From: JACJWR01 sp963752505
Lineage (GTDB): Bacteria > Actinomycetota > Actinomycetes > S36-B12 > UBA10799
Length of the DNA stretch: 64,000 nt
Reading direction: 5' to 3'
NCBI GenBank assembly: GCA_963752505.1
Contig: CAVVYM010000002.1
Coordinates: 124,001 to 188,000 of the forward strand
The position numbers and the translations under genes were made by a program. Below, in pieces: positions 25,336 through 34,159 of the stretch. The notes under the pieces were generated by a model. It saw only the letters and a program-made list of their open reading frames with translations. It was not told where the DNA came from and made no database searches. Within the stretch, counting starts at the first letter, position 1; each line of letters begins with the position of its first letter.

Positions 25336-25410
25336 GCTTTCCTTCTGGGGGTCCCGGCAGGGTGCGAGGCGGGCTTCAAGCACCCTGTTGTGGTCATCAC
25401 AGCACAGGGG
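25336..25410 (+). pseudogene. Possible MazF/PemK toxin N-terminal remnant
   Basis: About 25 codons read FLLGVPAGCEAGFKHPVVVITAQ, resembling the start of MazF-type ribonucleases (LGEPxGSExGxRRPVVVI). No intact first residues, no remaining two thirds of the toxin and no antitoxin are seen. It lies in the 365-base stretch (25212-25576) between the serine hydrolase and the MFS gene, in which nothing else is recognisable. The match is short and could be chance. Confidence 0.3.
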
Positions 25411-25576
25411 TCTGGACTGACTTTCGGCAGCCCAATGCCGACCATGCGCTGTAAATCAGCATCCTGAATCCAGGAAACCCGAGGCAACGTAGGCCCTGTT
25501 GACCTGAGGGATCCGTGAAGTGCTGGCCCTCTGCTCGGGCTCGACGACAGAAATCGTAGAGCGTCAAGCGCCATGC

Positions 25577-26815
25577 TCAAGTTCGGACAGGTTCGGATGG
25601 CGAAGGACGACGCGTGCGTAGTACCAGCGCGACGGTGAGCAGCGCGCCGGCGCTGATCGCCACGACAGCCCATGGCGGCATGACACTCAGAGCGACGCCC
25701 CAGGTCAGAGTCCCTATGGGGGCGGCCAGGGCGGCGACCATCACCGCGGCGGCAATGCCCTGTAGCCCGCGGCCCGCCCCGAGACTGCTATTGGCGGCGC
25801 CGAGCGTCAGGGACCGGGAGGCGAACCTGGTGGCGCCGATTCCCATGGCGATGACCGCCCACACCACGAGCTCGACCCGGCCGGTCAACATCATGGAACT
25901 CAGCGCGAGTGCGAGCATGAAAGAGCCCGTTGCCGTGATGGCAAGGAGGGAGGCCGCCAGATCATCGCGCCCGTTGCGGAGTCTGGTGACAATAGTGGGC
26001 GTGGCCAGCCGACCGAGCGCCACGCCCGCAAGCACAATGCCGGCGCCGGGGATCAGCGGCGACTGGCGCAGCGATTGGGCAATCGGCACGATCATGCTGA
26101 TCATGGGTGCGACGCAGATAGCCACTGCAGCGGAGAGTCCAGCGATCCTGCGCAGCGGACGGCTGCGCGCCAAGTCCAGCCAAGGCGCGCGCCAGCCCCG
26201 CCCGTCCTGCTTGACCGCGGGAAATCCAGCCGCCGGCGGTCGGCACAGCACGAGCAGTCCCAGGGGAACGGAGAGCACCGCGTTGCCGATCAGGCCCCAG
26301 CCAGGTTGCGTGGCCGAGATCACCGTGGCGGCAGTGAGCGCACCCACGACCGCGCCGAATCCAGACGCCACCGCACGGACCGAGTAGGCGCGGGCAAGCG
26401 ACGTACCTCCTAGATAGGCGTGCGTCACCCCCGGGGTGAGGACCGCGGCCACGCCCCCGAAGGCCCCCGCGAACAGCATCCCGATCAGCAACGGGATCAA
26501 CGGGTCATCGACTACCAGCAAGACGACGCCAACGACGGCCCACACTGCGGCCGCCAGCAACTCCGTGACGACGAAAGTCATCCGAGTTCCGAACTTGCCA
26601 GCGATGCTTGGGGTCAACGGAATCGCGACGCCCGCAGACAGCGCCAGCACCGCCAGCACGAAACCCGTGTACAGCGCTCCGCGCGATTGGCCCCCGCTGA
26701 GGGTCGTGGCAGACGTGGCTCCGAGTTGGGACCACACCGTGCCGGCGACAGCAAGTGCGCTGCTGAGCAAGAATGCCCATGCCAATGGCAGGTAGCGCGC
26801 ACTTTTTCCAGCCAC
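25577..26815 (-). CDS. Major facilitator superfamily transporter
   Basis: 412 residues from the GTG at 26815; twelve hydrophobic helices with the central cytoplasmic loop around residues 190-215 (FPAVKQDGRGWRAPWLDLARSR in pieces). Helices 2-3 carry a weak MFS motif A-like loop (AGKFGTR). No substrate-specific signature is seen; a small-molecule efflux role is the default. A strong bidirectional hairpin lies about 120 bases upstream of its start and belongs to the tmRNA side. Confidence 0.75.
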   Translation of the reverse strand: MAGKSARYLPLAWAFLLSSALAVAGTVWSQLGATSATTLSGGQSRGALYTGFVLAVLALSAGVAIPLTPSIAGKFGTRMTFVVTELLAAAVWAVVGVVLLVVDDPLIPLLIGMLFAGAFGGVAAVLTPGVTHAYLGGTSLARAYSVRAVASGFGAVVGALTAATVISATQPGWGLIGNAVLSVPLGLLVLCRPPAAGFPAVKQDGRGWRAPWLDLARSRPLRRIAGLSAAVAICVAPMISMIVPIAQSLRQSPLIPGAGIVLAGVALGRLATPTIVTRLRNGRDDLAASLLAITATGSFMLALALSSMMLTGRVELVVWAVIAMGIGATRFASRSLTLGAANSSLGAGRGLQGIAAAVMVAALAAPIGTLTWGVALSVMPPWAVVAISAGALLTVALVLRTRRPSPSEPVRT

Positions 26816-26932
26816 GAGGAGCCATCCTAGGGTCGGGGGCCTGAGGATAGTTGGCGGTCAGCTTGGGTGCGGGGTTCGTCGGGGGTGGCGTAGCTGGCAC
26901 CTTCGTGTAGGTAGAGCGCACCAACCCACCCA

Positions 26933-26983
26933 AAAGAAGCGGGAGGGCCGACCACCAACAGTGGTCGACCCTCCCGCTTCTTT
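26933..26983. terminator. Strong hairpin terminator downstream of tmRNA
   Basis: 15-base perfect arms AAAGAAGCGGGAGGG (26933-26947) and CCCTCCCGCTTCTTT (26969-26983) enclose a second 7-base stem CGACCAC / GTGGTCG. On the minus strand the stem ends in a run of T (CTTCTTTT), giving a classic intrinsic terminator about 60 bases past the tmRNA 3' end. It reads similarly in both directions. Confidence 0.8.
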
Positions 26984-27006
26984 GCTGCAATCTACCCCCG
27001 AAAAGT

Positions 27007-27041
27007 CGCTAACCCATCAGGCAATAAACCGCTAACCCATC
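27007..27041. repeat. 12-base direct repeat next to the tmRNA 3' end
   Basis: CGCTAACCCATC occurs at 27007-27018 and 27030-27041, 11 bases apart, just past the tmRNA 3' end. The 3' end of ssrA is a frequent integration site for mobile elements, so a scar is possible, but no integrase is present. Confidence 0.5.
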
Positions 27042-27045
27042 TTTG

Positions 27046-27417
27046 TGGAGGTGGCGGGAATCGAACCCGCGTCCATCGGCACAGCTTCAAGACTTCTCCG
27101 AGCGCAGCCACGTTATTGCGGTTCGGCCTCCCCGGATCGTGTGGCACAACGGGGAACACGGCCTACCTCACTGATTAATGTCCCTAGTCCCCCCGTGAGC
27201 GGAGGATTTCGGCAAGTCCCCTAGATGACGCCAGGGTCCGGGTCGGGAACAGCCCCGGTCTGACGGACTTCATGTAGTGCTCTGCCTAGGCGGCGAGAGC
27301 GAAGTCAGTGCGCTTGTTATCGGCACTTGTGTTTTCGGCGGGTCGTTAACGAGATGACCACCGATTCTCGGCTCGCTTCTCTTGTTGCGGCAACCGGTGT
27401 CGAAACCTGTCACCCCC
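27046..27417 (-). ncRNA. ssrA: tmRNA (transfer-messenger RNA)
   Basis: 5' end GGGGGTG (27411-27417) pairs with 3' CACCTCC (27047-27053, one G-U) to form the acceptor stem; the D-loop-like GGTTTCGAC and the T-arm GGTTCGATTCC are present. The tag frame reads ADNKRTDFALAA followed by TAG, a typical actinobacterial degradation tag ending in ALAA. The 3' CCA is not encoded (CAA follows the discriminator) and must be added. It rescues stalled ribosomes together with SmpB, encoded at 40523-41002. A strong terminator follows. Confidence 0.97.
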
Positions 27418-27507
27418 TGTTGAGTTGTACGAACAGGCTAACCCACACCCCCGACCCAACTATTCCCACGCGTGGTGCAGGGGTGAATGGTCGACTCGCA
27501 ACGGGCC

Positions 27508-27792
27508 TCAGCGCGTCGGAGTCGAGGACTTCTTGCCGGCGAAGTTCACGTACAGGACGACGCAGATCGCGGCCACGATCACTTGGATCCCCAGTTTGAT
27601 CCAGTCGATGCCGCTGGTGTCGCCCACACCTAGCCAGGTGGCAATGAAGCCACCGACCAGGGCGCCGACGGCTCCCACGACGATGGTCATGATCAGGCTG
27701 ATGTCCTGTTTCCCCGGCACAACCAATCGCCCGAGGGGGCCGATGATGATTCCGGCGAACAACGCGCCAATGATGGTCCAAACAACACTCAT
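27508..27792 (-). CDS. GlsB/YeaQ/YmgE-family small membrane protein
   Basis: 94 residues from the ATG at 27792, with GGGAGAA just upstream. Three hydrophobic helices rich in Gly (VVWTIIGALFAGIIIGPLGRLVVPG, IMTIVVGAVGALVGGFIATWLG, LGIQVIVAAICVVLYVNF), the transglycosylase-associated protein pattern. This family is stress-induced in many bacteria; the biochemical role is unknown. It follows the APC permease gene by 28 bases on the same strand. Confidence 0.88.
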   Translation of the reverse strand: MSVVWTIIGALFAGIIIGPLGRLVVPGKQDISLIMTIVVGAVGALVGGFIATWLGVGDTSGIDWIKLGIQVIVAAICVVLYVNFAGKKSSTPTR

Positions 27793-27820
27793 GAGATTCT
27801 CCCGTCGGTCTGTGGTGGGT

Positions 27821-29215
27821 TCATTGTTCCACCGCCGTGAACTTGCGTCGCATGTAGAAGTAGAGCACCAAGCCAAGCACGAACACCACCGCGGAAAGGA
27901 TCATCAAAGAAAAGAAGGTGCTGGGGTCGGTGAAAGAGCCGTAGATGATCAGAGCCGAGAAAAGCAGGCCCACAATGGCGATAGCGCCGTCAAACTTCCA
28001 GTTGGCACCCGGTGTCCGCTCCCCGGACCTGAATGACCACTTCACCAGCGCCAGCGCACTGAACGCATAGGGCACCGCGGCAGTGAGCCCCGCCAGCAGA
28101 ATCATCAGATTGAACACGTCGGCTCCGGCCTGACCCATGTAACTGAAGATCATCAGTCCGCTCGCCAGCACCGTCGACGCGATGATGCCAAAAGCGGGAA
28201 CACCCTTGCCCGACAGTTTTGCGAACTGCTTCGGGAACAACCCCTCGCGGGCAGCGGCCAAGGGCATCTCAGCGCAGATCATGGTCCAGCCGTTGAGGGC
28301 ACCGAGCCCGGAGACGATCGCTGCGACCGCCACCGCGTAACCCGACCAGGTACCCCCGAACATCGCGTTGAATGACAGCGTGAACGGCTGGGCGCCATCG
28401 GCCGTCAATTCCTTGTTGGGCACCGTGCCGAAGATCACCAGAGTGCTCAAGAGGTAGACCACGGTGCACGCCAACGTCCCGAGCAGACTCGCCAACGGAA
28501 CGTTGCGCCGCGGGTTGCGAACTTTGCCCGCAGCCACCGCGGCCGTCTCGACTCCAAGGTACGAGAACACGGCCAGTGCCATGCACGTGACGATCGCGGC
28601 CAGCGGCGCCTGACCGGAGATATTCCAGTTACTCGTCAGGTAGCCCCAGTCGATGAAGAACAACCCAACGGTCGAGATGATCACCAGCGGGATGAACTTG
28701 ATGATCGTGGTGATGATCTGCACCGAGGCCATGTTCTTGACCCCAGACAGGTTCACCGCCGCGGGCAGCCACAACCCGACGAATCCGATCACGATGCTGA
28801 ACAGCTTGTTGTGACCGGTGTTGATGAACACCTCGACGTACACGATCCACGCCACCACGATCGCGGCGTTACCTGCCCACGCGGTGATCCAGTAGGACCA
28901 GGCATTGAAGAACCCGACCGCGTTGCCGAAGGCCGCCCGTGAATAGGCGTACGGACCGCCGTCGGCGGGCATCCGCTTGGACAGCACCCCGAACATCTGC
29001 GCCAACGCGATCGCACCGATCGCGGTGAAGACGAACGCCAGCAACGAGATCGTGCCGAAGGCCGCGAGCGAAGCCGGCAACAGGAACACCCCGGTGCCGA
29101 TGATCGAGCCCATCACCAAGGCGGCTGCGGCGCTCAGGCCGAGGCTGCCCCCGCCGGATCCGCCGCTCTGATCGGTGGTGGCTGCACTTCCGCCGGACGA
29201 ATCCACTGTGCTCAT
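27821..29215 (-). CDS. APC-family amino-acid permease/antiporter
   Basis: 464 residues. A Ser/Gly-rich N-terminal tail of about 25 residues, then twelve helices; helix 1 has MGSIIGTGVFLLPASLA, the unwound GSxxGxG substrate motif of APC carriers. The overall pattern (ADGGPYAYSRAAFG, FSYLGVETAAVAAGKVRNPRRNVP) fits the basic amino-acid/polyamine antiporter subgroup such as arginine-agmatine or arginine-ornithine exchangers. An arginine deiminase cluster lies 4 kb away, so arginine or ornithine is an attractive but unproven substrate. Confidence 0.85.
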   Translation of the reverse strand: MSTVDSSGGSAATTDQSGGSGGGSLGLSAAAALVMGSIIGTGVFLLPASLAAFGTISLLAFVFTAIGAIALAQMFGVLSKRMPADGGPYAYSRAAFGNAVGFFNAWSYWITAWAGNAAIVVAWIVYVEVFINTGHNKLFSIVIGFVGLWLPAAVNLSGVKNMASVQIITTIIKFIPLVIISTVGLFFIDWGYLTSNWNISGQAPLAAIVTCMALAVFSYLGVETAAVAAGKVRNPRRNVPLASLLGTLACTVVYLLSTLVIFGTVPNKELTADGAQPFTLSFNAMFGGTWSGYAVAVAAIVSGLGALNGWTMICAEMPLAAAREGLFPKQFAKLSGKGVPAFGIIASTVLASGLMIFSYMGQAGADVFNLMILLAGLTAAVPYAFSALALVKWSFRSGERTPGANWKFDGAIAIVGLLFSALIIYGSFTDPSTFFSLMILSAVVFVLGLVLYFYMRRKFTAVEQ

Positions 29216-29289
29216 CGAGCCTGCCGCCTCTCGCGCCGAGCCCCGTCTCCGACGCTAGACCCACGGCCTACGGGGATGCAAAGGCAGGA

Positions 29290-30619
29290 CTACCCCGCCG
29301 TGGGTGGTGCCTTCCCCGGCGCCACCGCGTCGACCACCGCCGAGAAAGTCGCTTGGCTGGAAGTGTTCAGCGAACCGCCGTCGGCGTACGCCTCCGGCAG
29401 GTACGTCATGGAAACGGAGACGGCCAACTTGTCCGAAGGCAGGTAGCCGGTGCTGGCCGCGGCACCGGCGAAACTCTTGGTCTGGGTGATCCACGGCCCC
29501 ATTCGGATCACACCCAGGCCGTAGTTTCCGGCTTCGGTATTGGTGCGGCAGACCTGGCACACGCCGGTCGGGTCGGGGCTGCCGAAGCCAATCAGGTTCG
29601 CGCCGGTTTGCGCCTCGTACATCTCCGGCGACACCTGCGCCCCCGAACCGACGATCTCCATCGACGTGGTCATGTCGTAGATGTTCGTCGTCTGCACCGC
29701 ACCGCTCGCAGTGGTCCAGGACGGGTTCCAGAAGGTCCCCTCCTCGTAGGCCCTGGGCGTGGGAGTCACCCCGAAGTACTCTGCCCGCTCGGCGGTAAAC
29801 GAGTGCTGCACCGGCGAGGGGATGGCCGGGGTGCCGCCATTGCCACTCGTGGCCGTCAGCTCCATCGGGCCGATGATGTACTCCTGCATCACCTCAGCCA
29901 TGGGCTTGCCGGTGATCTTCTCCAGAACCTCGGCGAGGATCACGTAGTTCGTGTGGCTGTAGCCCCAGTTGGTGCCGGGCGCGAATTGCTCCGGGCCGGC
30001 GAATCCAATCTCCAGCAACTCCTCGTTGGTCCACTGCTTGAAGGGATCGCGGTTGAGCGAATCACCAAGCGCCGGCTGGTAGACATAGTCGGCATATCCC
30101 GACGTCATGTTGAGCAGGTTCTTGATCGTGATCTGATCTGCCCTGGGGTACTCCGGGAACCAGTTGGCCAGCGGGTCGTCCAAACGGACCTCACCGGCGT
30201 CGACGAGTGTGGCGAAGATCTGCCCGATGTAGGTGAACGCCATCGCCCCGTTGCGGAAGTGCATGTCCGGGGTGGCTGGCACGCCGGTCATCGACTCCCC
30301 CATCGCAGCGGTATAGACGTCCTCACCGTCGGAGGTCACCCGGATGATGAGCGACTTCAGTTTGATAGGTCTCCATCGAATCTCGGGCGGCCTGCTCGAT
30401 GGCCGCCCGCGTCGGGGAGTCGGCGTTTCCCGTCGGCGCTGAGGGTGCTGCAGTGCCGGTGTCGGCGCCGGTCGATGTGCTACCCGCGGAGCCGGCACCG
30501 TTCGAATCCCCCGATCCGCCACCGCACCCCGACAACATCAGCAACCCAACACTCAGAGCGGCGACCGCAACGCCTCCGAAGACACGGGGGCGTCGGCGAG
30601 GTCTCGTTGAGGTGCGCAT
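29290..30619 (-). pseudogene. Frameshifted serine-hydrolase homologue (lipoprotein) lacking catalytic residues
   Basis: The start ATG at 30619 (AGGAGAG upstream) gives a signal peptide and lipobox LSGC, then a Ser/Gly/Thr linker. Near 30368 the frame shifts by one base at CAAACTG (CAA-CTG would restore it); the remaining ~350 codons run to 29290 in the new frame. The second part aligns with beta-lactamase-family hydrolases, but the S-x-x-K position reads RNGAMAFTY (Ser to Ala, Lys to Phe), Y-x-N reads GYSHTN, and the H-x-G box reads FAGAAAS. It is either a pseudogene or a non-catalytic binding protein with one sequencing error. Confidence 0.7.
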
Positions 30620-31030
30620 CTGTTTCTCTCCTGGGTCGGACTGCCTGCAACCGCTGAGCCAGATCGTACTCGTTGCGGCCACACCCCAAGATCAATGCGG
30701 AACAACGTCCGGATGCGAGCCAACAGCGACTTTGAGTGGCCCTTCCGTCCCCGGCTGGGCGACCGTCGGCACCAACCGCGTATTCCATTGGCACGTTGGA
30801 GGCCGATTTACCCTGCCAAGGTGCCGCTCAAATGCGCTGTTGGTCAGCCGGGGCATCGGCACCCCAGGTGAGTGCGCAACAAAACCCGCGGTTGAAGTCC
30901 CGCCGGACACACCCGCTGTTGAAGCCTGCGACAGGCGTCGCCCGGCCGGGCGACCAGCAACAGGGGACGGCCAACTGCCTTGTGGAATCATGACGACCGG
31001 CGCTACCCCTCGACTGAAAGGACGCCTGCC
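30620..31030. other. Divergent intergenic region without a gene
   Basis: This 411-base stretch separates the frameshifted lipoprotein gene from the thiolase gene. It contains the lipoprotein ribosome site, a TACGAT box about 40-45 bases before its start on the minus strand, and AAGGA before the thiolase ATG. I see no coding-like frame, RNA gene or repeat in it. Confidence 0.5.
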
Positions 31031-32221
31031 ATGGCACCCGCGAACACCGATCCGATCGTGATCCTCGGAGGGGCCCGCACACCGATCGGATCCTACGGCG
31101 GTTCGTTGTCGACGGTACCCGCCCACGAACTCGGCGCGGTGGCTGCCAAGGAGGCCCTCGCCCGGACTGGCGTGGCGCCCGATGACGTCGACGAAGCGGT
31201 GTTCGGATGCATCGGTCAGGTGGGCGGCGACGCCTACATCGCCCGACGCATCGCGCTGGCCGCTGGCCTCCCGGACTCCACCCCCGGCTACACCGTCAAC
31301 CGACTGTGTGGCAGCGGCTTGCAGGCCATCTGGAACGCGGCGATGGAACTGCGGTGGGGCAACGCCGACGTGATTCTCGCCGGTGGCGCGGAGAACATGA
31401 GCCGAATGCCGTTCTACGACTTCGCCGCCAGATCCGGCAAACGGCTGGGCAACCGCACCCTGGTGGACGGCACCTTAGCGATGCTCACCGACCCATTCCA
31501 CGACAAGCTCATGGGCTGGACCGCAGAGCGGGTCGCAGAGAAGTACAACGTCAGCCGCGCGGAGCAAGACGAGTTCGCCGCCGAATCCCAGCGCCGCACC
31601 GCCCTGCCCGAGTCGCAGGCGCTGTTCGCCCGGGAGATCACCCCAGTGACGGTTCCCGGCCGCACGCCAGTGGTGATCGAAGCCGACGAGCACCCCCGCC
31701 CCGACACCACCGTCGAGATCCTCGGCAAACTGCGCCCCTCGTTCGGCGCGGAAGGCACGGTAACCGCCGGCAACTCCTCCGGCATCAACGACGGTGCCGG
31801 AGCCGTACTCGTTACCCGTGCGCAGACTGCGCGGGAACGCGGCTGGAAAGCCCTCACCACACTCGAAGCAGTTGCTGTTGGAGCGCTGGAACCGGAGTAC
31901 ATGGGCTATGCCCCGGTGGTCGCACTGCAGAAACTCTGGGCCGAAACCGGCCTCACCGCGGCCGACGTCGACCTGTTCGAACTCAACGAGGCCTTCGCAG
32001 CCCAAGCCGTCGCAGTGATTCGGGATGCGGGTCTGGATCCGGCCAAGACCAACCCACACGGCGGCGCCATCGCGCTCGGCCACCCGGTCGGCGCCACCGC
32101 CGCGATGCTCACCCTGCGCGCCTCGCTGGACCTGGTGGAACGCGACCTGGAATACGCCGTGGTGACGATGTGCATCGGCGGCGGCCAGGCGCTGGCCGCC
32201 CTACTCAAGCGAGCCGGCTAG
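31031..32221 (+). CDS. Acetyl-CoA acetyltransferase (thiolase)
   Basis: 396 residues from the ATG at 31031. Catalytic Cys in NRLCGSGLQA (~90), GGAENMSRMPF, Ala/Ser-rich NSSGINDGAGA, active His in NPHGGAIALGHPVGATAA (~350), and the second Cys in VTMCIGGGQ near the C-terminus. It condenses two acetyl-CoA to acetoacetyl-CoA or cleaves longer 3-ketoacyl-CoA. A family name such as AtoB or FadA cannot be decided here, as no other beta-oxidation gene is adjacent. Its stop is 34 bases from the convergent GAP-family gene. Confidence 0.93.
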   Translation: MAPANTDPIVILGGARTPIGSYGGSLSTVPAHELGAVAAKEALARTGVAPDDVDEAVFGCIGQVGGDAYIARRIALAAGLPDSTPGYTVNRLCGSGLQAIWNAAMELRWGNADVILAGGAENMSRMPFYDFAARSGKRLGNRTLVDGTLAMLTDPFHDKLMGWTAERVAEKYNVSRAEQDEFAAESQRRTALPESQALFAREITPVTVPGRTPVVIEADEHPRPDTTVEILGKLRPSFGAEGTVTAGNSSGINDGAGAVLVTRAQTARERGWKALTTLEAVAVGALEPEYMGYAPVVALQKLWAETGLTAADVDLFELNEAFAAQAVAVIRDAGLDPAKTNPHGGAIALGHPVGATAAMLTLRASLDLVERDLEYAVVTMCIGGGQALAALLKRAG

Positions 32222-32254
32222 AGCTCCGCAGACACGCGCACCTGGGGAAACCGG

Positions 32255-32929
32255 TCACAGGCCTCGGATTCCCTCGACGAGCACCATCAATCCGATCGCG
32301 ACGAAAACCACGGCCAGCACCGCAGCGTTGTGTGCCTCCAGCCAGTCCCTCGCCCGGCGTAGCGGTGGGAGGACGCGCTCACCGGCAAGCAGGAAAGCGA
32401 ATAGTGGCAACGCTACTGTCAACGATGACATCAGCACGAATGCAGCGCTCACCTTGATCGCCTCGGCGACGGCGGGCTCTGCGGCGCCAATCGTCAACCC
32501 CGCTGCGGCGGCAAGCACCAGGACCTTCGGGTTTGCGGCCGAGAGCAGCACCCCGAGTTTCGCACCCGTCGCCGGAGTCGCGGTACTCAGCGACGACATC
32601 CAGGCCGGCGGCGAGGACACCTGTCCCCGATTGAGCCACTTGCGCAGCCCCAAACCGATCAGCAGCGCACCCAGCACCAGACGCACCCACGCCACCCAGG
32701 TTGGCGTTCCGTAGGCGAGCTCCACCCAGGCGGACACCAGCACGGCGAGCGTCACCGCGACTGTCACCCCGACCACCCACCCGGCGAGAAAGGCCGAACC
32801 CGCAGCGACAGGACGCCGCGTGAGAAGCAGCATGATCGACGGAATGATCGGAAATGGCGAGAGCGCGATGGCCACAGCCAACGGCAGCACCTCGACAACG
32901 AGTTCGGCCACCAGCCAAGTGTGCGCCAC
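32255..32929 (-). CDS. GAP-family (LysE-fold) membrane protein
   Basis: 224 residues from a GTG. Six hydrophobic helices; the N-terminal LPLAVAIALSPFPIIPSIMLLL and the central GAKLGVLLSAANPKVLVLAAAAG (an N-P-K motif) match the GAP/Sap family related to LysE exporters, implicated in glycopeptidolipid export in mycobacteria. Here it stands alone, convergent with thiolase and about 100 bases from the ornithine carbamoyltransferase end. The substrate is unknown. Confidence 0.75.
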   Translation of the reverse strand: MAHTWLVAELVVEVLPLAVAIALSPFPIIPSIMLLLTRRPVAAGSAFLAGWVVGVTVAVTLAVLVSAWVELAYGTPTWVAWVRLVLGALLIGLGLRKWLNRGQVSSPPAWMSSLSTATPATGAKLGVLLSAANPKVLVLAAAAGLTIGAAEPAVAEAIKVSAAFVLMSSLTVALPLFAFLLAGERVLPPLRRARDWLEAHNAAVLAVVFVAIGLMVLVEGIRGL

Positions 32930-33029
32930 TCGGGGCTGCAGACGCGAAGAGGTGGGCGCGATCAGCCGAAAGTGCCTCAGCTGATCGCGCCCACCATCAT
33001 CGAACCCGGCAACAGCCGGGGCTAGCGCA

Positions 33030-34041
33030 TCACTGGCTGCCGATCGTGGCGACCATCATCGCCTTGATGGTGTGGAGGCGGTTCTCGGCCTCATCGAAGG
33101 CGATGTTGTACTGCGACTCGAAGACGTCGTTGGTGACCTCCAAGCCCTCCGTCATGCCGGTCTTCTCGCCGATGTCGGCGCCGACCTTGGTCTTGGTGTC
33201 GTGGAAGGCAGGCAGGCAGTGCATGAACTTGACGTGCTTGTTGCCGGTCTTCTCCAACGCCTCGGTGTTGACCTGGTACGGCTTGAGCAACTTGATCCGC
33301 TCGTTCCAGACCTCCTTCGGCTCACCCATCGAAACCCAGACGTCAGTGATGACGAAGTCGACGCCCTCGAGTGCCGCATCCGGATCTTCGGTGAGCATCA
33401 CGCGAGCACCCGATTCCTCGGCCCGTGCGTAGGCGGCATCCTGCACGTCCTTGCTCGGCCACAGCGCCTTCGGGCTGGCGATCCGCACGTCGGAACCCAT
33501 GATGGCCCCCATCACGAGCAACGAGTTGCCCATGTTGGAGCGGGCGTCGCCCATGTAGGCGTAGGAGAGTTCGTCGTACTTCTTGCCGCGACCGTGCTCC
33601 ATCATGGTGAGGAAGTCGGCCAGCATCTGGGTCGGGTGCCAGTCGTCGGTGAGGCCGTTGTAGACCGGCACATCGGCGAACTCTGCCAGTTCCTCGACAG
33701 TCGAATGTGCGCTGCCGCGGAACTCGATCGCGTCGTACATCCGGGAGAGCACGCGGGCAGTGTCTGCCGCGGACTCCTTGTGGCCGAGCTGCGATGAATT
33801 GGGGTCGAGGTACGTGACGTGTGCGCCCTGCTCGTAGGCAGCCGACCTCGAACGCACAACGCGTGCGGGTGGAGGTCTTCTCGAAGATCAGCGCCACGTT
33901 CTTGCCACGCATGCGTGGGCTCTCGTTACCGGTGTACTTCGCCCGCTTGAGGTCACGGGAGAGGTCGAGCAGGAACTTCATCTCCTGGGTGGTGAAGTCG
34001 AGTTCCTTAAGGAAGTCGCGATTCTTCAGGTTGAAGGCCAC
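33030..34041 (-). pseudogene. arcB: Ornithine carbamoyltransferase, catabolic type, one frameshift
   Basis: A 1012-base reading corresponding to ~336 residues, the normal OTCase length. The N-terminal part (GTG 34041, AGGAAG upstream) has carbamoyl-phosphate motif STRTRC; after one extra G near 33846 (GTCGGCTGCC instead of GTCGCTGCC) the frame continues with AAYEQGAHVTYLDP, WHPTQML, VWVSMGE and FMHCLPAF. All active-site motifs are intact across the two frames. It follows arcA on the minus strand and would convert citrulline and phosphate to ornithine and carbamoyl phosphate. No carbamate kinase is in the window. The single indel may be a sequencing error. Confidence 0.85.
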
Positions 34042-34159
34042 GGTGAGGACTTCCTTTCATCAGGTGGGAATGGTGCCGGGCGACGGATCGCCGCCGCCCG
34101 GCGGGGTTTGGGTAGGTTGGCGAATCGTGCGAATCGCTGGTTGACGGGGTAATCCGCAC

